A stretch of DNA of 64,000 bases from Sphingomonas sp. (GTDB taxonomy: Bacteria > Pseudomonadota > Alphaproteobacteria > Sphingomonadales > Sphingomonadaceae). The position numbers and the translations under genes were made by a program. The notes beneath the pieces are model-generated. The model was given only the letters and a program-made list of their open reading frames with translations. It was not told the origin of the DNA and made no database searches. Positions 57,019 through 64,000 of the stretch are shown here, one piece after another; the stretch's first letter is position 1; each line of letters starts with the position of its first letter. Location of the stretch: NCBI RefSeq assembly GCF_017304615.1, contig NZ_JAFKLZ010000001.1:434001-498000 (forward strand), in the 5' to 3' direction.

Positions 57019-59352
57019 ATGATGACGAGCAAGTGCAAGTTGGGATTCTTCGTGGGTGCGGTGCTGCTATCGACCACTTCCGCGATGGCCCAGACGGCGA
57101 CCCCGCCGGAACCCGTCGCGGATGACGGTAAGACCTCCGCGACGGAAGGCGGCGACATCATCGTCACCGCCCAGCGCCGCGGCGAGCGTCTGCAGGACGT
57201 TCCGCTGGCCGTTTCCGCCTTTACCGCACAGGACATGCAGTCGCGGCAGGTCAACAACACGCTGGATTTGGTCAATTACGTCCCGAACCTGATCGGCCAC
57301 AACAACACCGCGCTCGGCACGGCGAACACCTATTCGTTGCGTGGGCTGGCGAATACCGAGTCGATCTCGACTTTCGACCCGCCGGTCGGCACCTATGTCG
57401 ATGACATCTACATCTCGCGTCAGGGCGCCAACAATTTCTCGTTCTTCGATGTCGAGCGGGTCGAGGTCCTTCGCGGGCCGCAGGGGACGTTGTTCGGCCG
57501 CAATACGACGGGCGGCGCGATCAACGTGATCCTGCGCAAGCCGGGCGAAGAGGTCGGCGGTTATGTCGATGCCGGTTATGGCCGGTACAATCGGGCCCAG
57601 CTTCGCGCTTCGGTGGATTTGCCGCTCAACGCGAAAATCCTGACCAAGGTTTCCGGCTATTACAACCGCGCCGACGGCTATGTCGATGATCTGGTGACGG
57701 GTGAAAAGCTCAATGGTGAAAAGAGCTGGGGATTGCGCGGCGCGATAAGGGCGTTGTTGTCAGACAGCGTGACCTGGGACCTGTCGGGAAGCTATACGTA
57801 TTCCGCGATCGCCAACCTTCCGAATTTCTATGATGCGACGAATGACCGGCGGATCAGCTACACGCCGCTTCGTACCGATCAGGGGCTGGGCACCGCTCTC
57901 GTTTCGGCCGGTCTTGCCGACATTCCGTTGGGCAACAAAACTCGCTCGACGCTGATAAGCTCGAATTTCGAGGTTCGGGTCAACGACGGCCTGTCGGTGA
58001 ATTTCATCACCGGCTACAGCTATCTGCGCCAGAAATACATGACCGACAGCTTCGCGGGCCTGAGCAGCGCAAGCGTGAAGTTCGACGGGGTCAATTTTCT
58101 CTCCGGCTCTCGCGGTACGTCAACACCGCTGGTCAACGACAGCTGGAGCAAGCAGTTCAGCCAGGAAGTCAAGCTGACGGGGAACACTTTAGGCGGGCTG
58201 CTGACCTATGTCGGCGGTTTCTATTACGTGAACGAGCGCAACTGGACGAACTTCGCCAATATCTCGGTGCCGTTGACAGGCGCGGCGACGGTCAGCGGCG
58301 ACCGCATCATGCGCAACAACACCGAAGCCTATGCCGGTTATTTCCAGGGTGATCTGCATATCACGCCGAAGCTCACCTTTACCGCTGGCATTCGCTATAC
58401 CGACGAGAACAAGGTTATCTTGTTCTCGCCGAATGCCAGCCCGCTGGCCCGGTCAGCCGCGATCAACCAGCCGTTTACGACGCAGGATCTGGTCACTGCC
58501 GGTATCCCGACCGAATTGCGCTCGAAGGTATGGACCCCGCGTTTCGCGCTGAACTACAAACTGACGCCTGACATTATGGTCTTCGCCTCGGCGACGAAGG
58601 GCTTCAAGTCGGGCGGCTGGAACTCGCGTGCTTATTACGCGGCGGGCGCGGTCGCCTTCACCAAGGAGACGATCTGGTCATTTGAGGGTGGTGTGCGGTC
58701 GGAATTCCTCGACCACATGTTGAAGGTAAACCTGACCGGCTTCTACTTCAGGGACTATGACGCTCAGTTGCCGGGCGGCGGGTACAATCCGGTAACTAAT
58801 TCAATCACTTATCTCACGCGCAACGTGGCCGATATGACGAATTACGGCCTGGAAGGCGAAATCACGCTGACGCCCGTGCGCAAGCTCAACCTGTTCTGGA
58901 CGTTTGGGCTACAGCACGCGAAGTACACAAACCTGAACCAGGCGACCAAGGATCAGATCGCTCGCTGCCTAGCCGGCACCTACGCCAACAATTGTAACAC
59001 GGGCATCGTCACGCCAGCCGGAACCGTCGCAGAACCGACGCGCGCGCCACGCTTCACCTCGACCCTGGGGGGCAATTACAGTTTCGACCTCGGCAGCGGC
59101 TATTCGCTGCAGCCCAGCGTGAACTGGAATTATATCAGCGGGACATGGGTTGCGACGTCGAACGACGTAGCCGGGTTCCAACCGGCGCATAGCCTGGTCA
59201 ATGCCGGGCTGACCTTCGCATCCGAGAAGGGCTGGTCGCTGGGCGTCGAGTGCAACAATTGCTTCAACGATGTCTACAAGACGTCCTTCCTGATCTATCC
59301 GTATCTCAACAACCCGGGGAGCTGGTTGGTTCGGGCGCGCTACAAGTTCTGA
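57019..59352 (+). CDS. TonB-dependent receptor of the catabolic cluster
   Basis: 777 residues with GGGAGTCAGGC upstream and a signal peptide ending at AMAQ. The plug runs from GGDIIVTAQRRGERLQDVPL (TonB-box region and typical start) through DVERVEVLRGPQGTLFGRNTTGGAINVI; the barrel ends in VRARYKF. This is the large 'iron complex' subfamily that sphingomonads use for aromatic and polycyclic substrates. Placed inside the cluster and preceded by a cluster motif, it probably imports the cluster's substrate across the outer membrane. Confidence 0.93.
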   Translation: MMTSKCKLGFFVGAVLLSTTSAMAQTATPPEPVADDGKTSATEGGDIIVTAQRRGERLQDVPLAVSAFTAQDMQSRQVNNTLDLVNYVPNLIGHNNTALGTANTYSLRGLANTESISTFDPPVGTYVDDIYISRQGANNFSFFDVERVEVLRGPQGTLFGRNTTGGAINVILRKPGEEVGGYVDAGYGRYNRAQLRASVDLPLNAKILTKVSGYYNRADGYVDDLVTGEKLNGEKSWGLRGAIRALLSDSVTWDLSGSYTYSAIANLPNFYDATNDRRISYTPLRTDQGLGTALVSAGLADIPLGNKTRSTLISSNFEVRVNDGLSVNFITGYSYLRQKYMTDSFAGLSSASVKFDGVNFLSGSRGTSTPLVNDSWSKQFSQEVKLTGNTLGGLLTYVGGFYYVNERNWTNFANISVPLTGAATVSGDRIMRNNTEAYAGYFQGDLHITPKLTFTAGIRYTDENKVILFSPNASPLARSAAINQPFTTQDLVTAGIPTELRSKVWTPRFALNYKLTPDIMVFASATKGFKSGGWNSRAYYAAGAVAFTKETIWSFEGGVRSEFLDHMLKVNLTGFYFRDYDAQLPGGGYNPVTNSITYLTRNVADMTNYGLEGEITLTPVRKLNLFWTFGLQHAKYTNLNQATKDQIARCLAGTYANNCNTGIVTPAGTVAEPTRAPRFTSTLGGNYSFDLGSGYSLQPSVNWNYISGTWVATSNDVAGFQPAHSLVNAGLTFASEKGWSLGVECNNCFNDVYKTSFLIYPYLNNPGSWLVRARYKF

Positions 59353-59412
59353 GCAGCGCGTGAAGCAAGGGGAGCGAGGGTGGCCCTTCGCTCCCCGTTA
59401 TGCGAGTATTAG

Positions 59413-59712
59413 ATGATGGCGGGAGCCGATAAAATCGATGTGAAGCTGCCTCGAAAAATCAAGGGCAAGCGGTCTCGCTTCTTCGACGATCCCGCGCTCG
59501 ATCAGATCATGACTTTCATGCTCGAACTGATGGCCGAATTCTCCGCCCTGCGTGAGCGGCACGATACGGTGGAGCGGTTATTGCAGGAAAACGAGGCGAT
59601 CACCCTCGAAGACATCGAGGCCTATCGCCCGACCGCCGAGGTCGAGGCAGAACGCGCGCAATGGAACGACGCGTTCATCCGCCGGGTGATGCGCCTGCAC
59701 GATCCCGATTGA
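59413..59712 (+). CDS. Small helical protein (99 aa)
   Basis: 99 residues from tandem ATGs at 59413. A basic N-terminus (KIDVKLPRKIKGKRSRFFDD) is followed by predicted helices with heptad-like character (LDQIMTFMLELMAEFSALRERHDTVERLL) and an acidic ending. Cytoplasmic, no cysteine. The stop is 2 bases before the oxidoreductase GTG, so the two are coupled and the small protein may be a partner subunit or chaperone for it. I do not recognise the family. Confidence 0.75.
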   Translation: MMAGADKIDVKLPRKIKGKRSRFFDDPALDQIMTFMLELMAEFSALRERHDTVERLLQENEAITLEDIEAYRPTAEVEAERAQWNDAFIRRVMRLHDPD

Positions 59713-59714
59713 AT

Positions 59715-61694
59715 GTGACAGCCTACCCCCATCTCTTTTCGCCGGTGAGGATCGGCGAACATGTCCTGCCGAACCGCATCGTTCACGCATCGACATCGAC
59801 TCACTATTGCGCGGACGGGCGCGTTACCGATCGCCTGATCGACTATTACATCAACCGCGCGCGTGGTGGCGCGTCGCTTCTGGTGAGCGAGCCAATGGCG
59901 ATGTTGCCGTGGCAGACGTTGCCGACCCGCCCACAGGTTCTATCGGGCATCAACCGCGACGCGCTGGCGCGCTGGGCCGACGCGGTCGCGCGCGAGGGCG
60001 GCTTGATGCTGGGACAGGTTCAGGACAATGGGCGCGGATTCCGGGCCGGTTTCCGCAACCTCGGCGCGCGTGGCGCGTCGCCGCTGCCGGACGACCTGAG
60101 TTGGACCGTGCCCGAGGAGCTTACCACCGCCGAAGTCCACGATATGATCGGCGCGTTCGTGGAAAGTTGCGTGAAACTGGCCGAAGCGGGGTTTGCCGGG
60201 GTCGAGATTTCGGCCGGCCACGGCCATTTATTCCACCAGTTCCTCGCCGCGCGATCCAACCGTCGCTCGGATGAGTTCGGCGGTGACCTCGCCGGACGGA
60301 CGAGGCTGTTGCGGCAACTGATGAACGGCATCCGCGAAGCATGCGGCAGCGGCTTTATCATCGGGGCGAAACTTCCAGCGTGGGACGGCATGACCGATGG
60401 AATCGACGAAACCGAGGCCGAGCGGATCACCGCGCTGCTCCATGCCGATAGGGTGATGGATTACCTTACCTATTGCTGGGGTAGCCATTCCGACACGCTC
60501 TATACGCACCTGCCCGACAATCACGGACCGCGGATGCCTTATGTCGACGCCATCTGTCGGCTCGGCCGCACGGCGGCGCCCGATGTGCCGCTGGGCGCGC
60601 TTGGCCTGATTACCGATCCAAACGAGGGGGAACGGATCGTGCGCGAGGGCCTCGCCGATCTGGTGATGCTGGCGCGGCCGCTGGTCACTGATCCGGCATG
60701 GGCGGTGAAGGCGCGCGAGGGGCGCGAGGCGGAAATCCGCTATTGCGTGTCGTGCAATACCTGCTGGGGCATGATTACATCCGGGCGGGGTTTGCTGTGC
60801 GACAATAATCCTCGTGTCGGCAGCGCCGACGAGGCGGACTGGCAGCCGGGTGCCGCCGCAGCGCGGCGTCGCGTGGTCGTCGTCGGTGCGGGTATCGCGG
60901 GTATGGAGGCGGCCTGGGTTGCCGCAGCGCGCGGACACGAAGTTCACGTTTTCGGCGCATCCGACGACCCGGGGGGCAAGACCCGCCTCCACGCTATACT
61001 GCCGGGCGGCGAGGGGCTGAGCAGTATCTACGACTATCAGTTGCTGGCGGCGCGGCGTCACGGCGCGCGGTTGCATCTGGGTCGCCACGCCAACGAGGCG
61101 GACATTCTCGCGCTTTCCCCCGATGTCGTGATCCTGGCGACCGGATCAACGCCGTCATGGCCCGCTTTCTTGCCCGATACCTGGCGTGAGGAGGGGCTGA
61201 TCCCCGACCTGCGCGAGGCCGTGCGCGCGCTTTCGGCCTATCCGGGGCATAATTCCGGTGTAGCCGTGATCTGGGACGAAGATCACAGTGCCTTCACTTA
61301 CGATGCCGCCGAGTTCCTGGCCGGGCGTTTCGATCAGGTCGTGATCCTTACGCCGCGGGAGCGGATCGCCAGCGACGAATCGCTGGTCGTGCGGCAGGGA
61401 GTCTATCAGCGGCTCTATCGCAAGAACGTGCGGATCGTCACCTCGGTGCGGCCGCTGCCCGAACCCCGGATAGAGCAGGGCGAGGTCGCCTATGCCAACA
61501 TCTTCAGCGGCGCGACGGACGAGGTGACGGACGTGTCGTTCCTGACATACGCGACCGCGCGCCTGCCCGACGATGCGCTGGCCGCGCCGCTGCAGGCGGC
61601 TGGCGTGGACGTGCGGACGATAGGCGATTGCAAGGCGCCGCGCATCGTCCTGACCGCGACCGCCGAAGGGTATCACGCGGCGATGAACTTGTAG
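59715..61694 (+). CDS. Flavin/Fe-S oxidoreductase of the trimethylamine dehydrogenase/2,4-dienoyl-CoA reductase family
   Basis: 659 residues from GTG 59715 (MTAYPHLFSPVRIGEHVLPN). N-terminal FMN TIM barrel with GHGHLFHQFLAARSNRRSDE in the active-site region; a 4Fe-4S site at C344, C347, C350 and C362 (CVSCNTC, then GLLCDNNP), the C-x2-C-x2-C spacing of trimethylamine dehydrogenase rather than FadH; then FAD/NAD-binding domains (VVVVGAGIAGMEAAWV). Such enzymes reduce activated C=C bonds, demethylate amines or open ring ethers. Here it probably reduces an enone in the pathway. Confidence 0.92.
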   Translation: MTAYPHLFSPVRIGEHVLPNRIVHASTSTHYCADGRVTDRLIDYYINRARGGASLLVSEPMAMLPWQTLPTRPQVLSGINRDALARWADAVAREGGLMLGQVQDNGRGFRAGFRNLGARGASPLPDDLSWTVPEELTTAEVHDMIGAFVESCVKLAEAGFAGVEISAGHGHLFHQFLAARSNRRSDEFGGDLAGRTRLLRQLMNGIREACGSGFIIGAKLPAWDGMTDGIDETEAERITALLHADRVMDYLTYCWGSHSDTLYTHLPDNHGPRMPYVDAICRLGRTAAPDVPLGALGLITDPNEGERIVREGLADLVMLARPLVTDPAWAVKAREGREAEIRYCVSCNTCWGMITSGRGLLCDNNPRVGSADEADWQPGAAAARRRVVVVGAGIAGMEAAWVAAARGHEVHVFGASDDPGGKTRLHAILPGGEGLSSIYDYQLLAARRHGARLHLGRHANEADILALSPDVVILATGSTPSWPAFLPDTWREEGLIPDLREAVRALSAYPGHNSGVAVIWDEDHSAFTYDAAEFLAGRFDQVVILTPRERIASDESLVVRQGVYQRLYRKNVRIVTSVRPLPEPRIEQGEVAYANIFSGATDEVTDVSFLTYATARLPDDALAAPLQAAGVDVRTIGDCKAPRIVLTATAEGYHAAMNL

Positions 61695-61704
61695 GAGCAG
61701 GAAC

Positions 61705-62556
61705 ATGTATCCCGATCTCGAAGGCAAGGTTGCGATCGTCACTGGCTCGGGACGACGAAAGGGGCTGGGCGAAGCGATCGCGCGCAAGCTTGCGGAAGAT
61801 GGCGTCAAGCTGGTGATCCATGACCTGGGCAAGGTCGAGGGCAATCTTGCGCCCGCCCACGGAATCGGCGCGTCGGAAGAGATGGCCGCGGTTGCCGACG
61901 ACATCCGCCAAATCAACCCGGACGTCTCCACCTTTCAGGCCGACATGCGTGAGGAGGCGCAAGTCGAGGCTCTTGTCGCCCATGCCGTCGATCGTTTCGG
62001 CCGACTCGACATTCTGGTGAACAATGCCGGCGTCGGCTATCTGTTCGGCCCTCTGGTCGATGCGACGCAGGAGATGTGGGACACGGTGCTGAACGTGAAC
62101 CTGCGCGGTGCGTTCTTCGCGACCAAGCATGCGGTGCGTCAGATGCTTAAGCAGGATGTTCAATCCGGTTGGGGACGCGGCCGCGTGGTGTCGATCGGCA
62201 GCCGGGGTTCGAAATCGGGGTCGGCGCTGACCTCTTCCTATATCGCGTCGAAACATGGGCTGGTCGGGCTTACCCGGTCGGCCGCAATCGAGCTGGGTCC
62301 GGAACAGATCACCGTCAACGCGGTCTGCCCAAATCACGTAACGACCGGCCTCGGCAGTTGGCAGAACGAGTTCATGGCCAAAGCGCGGGGGCAGACGCTG
62401 GAGGACTATATGGCGGCGATGCGGTCGCGTATTCCGCTGGGCCGGGTCGGCGAGCCGAGCGACACCGCCAATGCCTGCGCTTTCCTTTGCTCCGGTCAGG
62501 CGCGCTTCATCACCGGCGAAGCGATGAACGTGTCGGGCGGCGAGGAAATGCACTGA
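61705..62556 (+). CDS. Short-chain dehydrogenase/reductase
   Basis: 283 residues with AGGAGCAGGA upstream. Classical SDR: TGSGRRKGLGEAIA cofactor loop at 13-26, NNAGVG at 106-111, and Y179-x3-K183 (SYIASKHG) with S166 of SIGSRG. An insertion after the first strands (KVEGNLAPAHGIGAS) is unusual. It oxidises or reduces a secondary alcohol/ketone of the pathway intermediate. Follows the oxidoreductase after 10 bases. Confidence 0.92.
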   Translation: MYPDLEGKVAIVTGSGRRKGLGEAIARKLAEDGVKLVIHDLGKVEGNLAPAHGIGASEEMAAVADDIRQINPDVSTFQADMREEAQVEALVAHAVDRFGRLDILVNNAGVGYLFGPLVDATQEMWDTVLNVNLRGAFFATKHAVRQMLKQDVQSGWGRGRVVSIGSRGSKSGSALTSSYIASKHGLVGLTRSAAIELGPEQITVNAVCPNHVTTGLGSWQNEFMAKARGQTLEDYMAAMRSRIPLGRVGEPSDTANACAFLCSGQARFITGEAMNVSGGEEMH

Positions 62557-62577
62557 TCCCCGTCGCTCGCGCTGCTG

Positions 62578-62985
62578 TCAGATCGCGTCCAGCGCCTCCA
62601 GGGCGGCAGCGGCGATCCGCTCGTCCTGTTCGGGATTGCCGCCCGATATGCCGACCGCCCCGGCCACCGCACCATCCTTGGCCCGAACCGGCTGCCCGCC
62701 GGCCATCGGCAGATAGTCGGTGAGAGCAAGCAATGCCGGGTCCGCGGCCACGCGATCCGCCAGGACGCGACTGGGCGCTCGCAGCAGCGCCGCGGTGCGC
62801 GCCTTGCGGAGCGCGACGTCGCCGGTCAGCATCCCGGCGCCATCCATGCGATGCAGCGCAAGAGCATGGCCGGCGGCATCGGCCACCGCCACGCTAACCG
62901 CCAGCCCTTCGCGCGCAGCGGCGGCCAGCCCGGCATCGATCATCGCCCTGGCGTCGGCTCCGTCGATAAATGGCTTGAATTGCAT
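62578..62985 (-). CDS. HbpS/GlcG-like protein (DUF336)
   Basis: 135 residues from ATG 62985 with AAAGG upstream; a longer frame starts at 63030. AMIDAGLAAAAREGLAVSVAV and DAAGHALALHRMDGA, LRKARTAALLRAPS, VRAKDGAVAGAVGISGG are the family's blocks. Members bind heme or cobalamin-like or small ligands, or form octamers of unclear function near catabolic genes (glycolate, propanediol). Divergent from the GntR gene and convergent with the SDR gene, 21 bases apart. Confidence 0.9.
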   Translation of the reverse strand: MQFKPFIDGADARAMIDAGLAAAAREGLAVSVAVADAAGHALALHRMDGAGMLTGDVALRKARTAALLRAPSRVLADRVAADPALLALTDYLPMAGGQPVRAKDGAVAGAVGISGGNPEQDERIAAAALEALDAI

Positions 62986-63020
62986 CAGTGTAAAACCTTT
63001 CTTGTTGCTAGCCGCGTTGG

Positions 63021-63863
63021 ATGAGCGCACCGCTCCCCGAGATTCCGGAGCGGCGGATACCGATGCCAGAAGGGGGAGAGAGTTTCTTGCCGAGTGAAAC
63101 TGGGGACGTCGTAGCCGTCGATCGCGGCCAGGCCGTGCCGCTGTATCATCAGATATTCCTGCAATTGCGCGAGGAAATCACCAGCGGTGAACGCGCGTTC
63201 GGCTCCCGCATGCCGACCGAGCAGGAGCTCTCCGCCCAGTTCGGCGTATCTCGCATCACCGCGCGCCGCGCGCTGGACGAACTCGCCGAAAACCATCTTG
63301 TCGCACGCAAGCGGCGTGTCGGGACGACGGTAGTGTTTCGTTCGCCGGCCAAGCCGATCCAGGGCAATATCGAGCAAGCGCTCGATTCGCTGCTGACCTT
63401 TGGTCGGGCGACCAAGGTGAAGCTGCTGGAGGTCGAGACGGTACCGGCGCGGGCGCCGATCGACGAGGCGCTGGAAATTCCCGGCAACAGCGATGTGTTG
63501 CGCGTGGTGCGCGTCCGCTGGCTGGAGGATCAGCCGGTGGGGTATTTCATCAGCTATATTCCCGTCGCCTTGGGGGCGGGAATGACTCGCGCGAAGCTCA
63601 AGTCGACGCCGATGCTCGCCCTGCTTGAAGAGGCCGGAGTGCATATAGGATCGGCGCGGCAGACGATTTCCGCGACGCTGGCGGACGCGGCCCTGTCCGC
63701 GGTGTTGCAGGTGGATATTGGATCGCCGATCCTGCGCGTGAGCCGAACGGTGCTCGATACCAAGGGCGCGCCCGTCCAGCACATATTGGCTCAATATCGG
63801 TCCGACCGGTACCAGATCCGTCTCGATCTCAATTCTCCCAGTTCGGCGGCGCAGCTTCTATAA
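63021..63863 (+). CDS. GntR/HutC-family transcriptional regulator
   Basis: 280 residues. The winged helix (LYHQIFLQLREEITSGERAF, MPTEQELSAQFGVSRITARRA) is classic GntR and the second half is a UTRA ligand domain (LLTFGRATKVKLLEVETVP, QPVGYFISYIP and the final LDTKGAPVQHILAQYRSD), which makes it HutC-type. These are repressors released by a pathway intermediate. It is the only regulator within the catabolic cluster and the natural candidate for the shared AT-rich sites. Divergent from the DUF336 gene. Confidence 0.92.
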   Translation: MSAPLPEIPERRIPMPEGGESFLPSETGDVVAVDRGQAVPLYHQIFLQLREEITSGERAFGSRMPTEQELSAQFGVSRITARRALDELAENHLVARKRRVGTTVVFRSPAKPIQGNIEQALDSLLTFGRATKVKLLEVETVPARAPIDEALEIPGNSDVLRVVRVRWLEDQPVGYFISYIPVALGAGMTRAKLKSTPMLALLEEAGVHIGSARQTISATLADAALSAVLQVDIGSPILRVSRTVLDTKGAPVQHILAQYRSDRYQIRLDLNSPSSAAQLL

Positions 63864-63873
63864 CGCAGCCTCT

Positions 63874-63897
63874 ATTTGACATATAGATATAACAAAA
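63874..63897. promoter_or_regulatory. Cluster motif, site 4
   Basis: ATTTGACATATAGATATAAC then AAAA, 48 bases before the next gene and 10 bases after the GntR stop. It has the same ATTTGA and TAGATATA blocks as sites 1 and 2 but two more bases between them. TTGACA inside it also resembles a -35 box. Confidence 0.5.
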
Positions 63898-63944
63898 TAG
63901 CCGTTGTATCCAGTCGCTCCAACTGACACAGATGGGGCGCGGGC

Positions 63945-64000
63945 ATGAGCGACTGGACCACCTTCACTGATCCAGAACTGATCCGCATCGTGGCGACGAC
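63945..64000 (+). CDS. Start of a further gene, cut by window end
   Basis: ATG 63945 with GGGGCGCGGG upstream opens MSDWTTFTDPELIRIVAT before the window ends. Too short to identify. The preceding cluster motif suggests it belongs to the catabolic regulon. Confidence 0.5.
   Translation, partial: MSDWTTFTDPELIRIVAT

Noticed and set aside
47655..64000. Genomic island border or integrase near the catabolic cluster
   Set aside because: No integrase, transposase or direct-repeat att site was seen in the window. The accessory nature rests on gene content only; the right border lies outside.

Overview
The window looks like a chromosomal segment of a sphingomonad (Alphaproteobacteria, Sphingomonadales, Sphingomonas-like). 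The grounds are: high GC with strong GC3 bias and long shadow frames; a serine palmitoyltransferase/acyl carrier protein/reductase set for sphingolipids; a PhyR-NepR-EcfG general stress response locus with a PhyP-type sensor; two large TonB-dependent receptors; and two dispersed palindromic repeat families that I associate with this group. I see no rRNA, CRISPR array, prophage or complete insertion sequence. There is one tRNA, tRNA-Ser(CGA).

Layout. 0-9 kb: a truncated SPOR-domain gene, an insertion that splits a palindromic repeat and carries a broken small gene, dgt, a DUF1800/DUF1501 pair, argS and a second SPOR gene. 9-13.3 kb: nagZ, scpA-scpB and tatABC. 13.3-17.5 kb: the general stress response locus. 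Here nepR and a PhyP-like sensor face away from phyR. ecfG follows phyR after a small membrane protein gene. A second NepR-like gene, too short for routine ORF calling, overlaps the end of ecfG. Beyond phyP lies a candidate small RNA with a consensus EcfG promoter, two hairpins with C-rich loops and an intrinsic terminator. 17.5-24.6 kb: glnE, bcp, an M23 endopeptidase, an A-type Fe-S carrier, xth, an outer-membrane-like protein and a small secreted protein.

24.6-35.5 kb is a lipid and envelope block. It holds a GNAT-like acyltransferase (candidate bacterial ceramide synthase), a frameshifted GIY-YIG gene between inverted repeats, a fatty acid desaturase, lptG and lptF, a hybrid histidine kinase, spt, acp, a cerR-like reductase and proB. 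The co-location suggests sphingolipid synthesis coupled to export. 35.5-47.7 kb is ordinary: obgE, a TetR regulator, a lipoprotein pair, rplU-rpmA, a TonB receptor, hspQ, tRNA-Ser, a metabolite:H+ symporter, and an alpha/beta hydrolase with a divergent LysR regulator.

47.7-64 kb is an accessory catabolic cluster that I cannot assign to a known pathway. The left arm is a translationally coupled four-gene operon: flavin monooxygenase, one-cysteine Asp/Glu-racemase-fold enzyme, aldehyde dehydrogenase, NTF2-fold protein. The right arm has a methyltransferase, an MFS transporter, a flavoprotein dehydrogenase, an alpha/beta-hydrolase-fold protein lacking its nucleophile, a TonB receptor, a small helical protein, a trimethylamine-dehydrogenase-like flavin/Fe-S oxidoreductase, an SDR, a HbpS/GlcG-like protein and a HutC-type GntR regulator. 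A related AT-rich motif occurs at four intergenic positions in this cluster and is a candidate operator, perhaps for that regulator.
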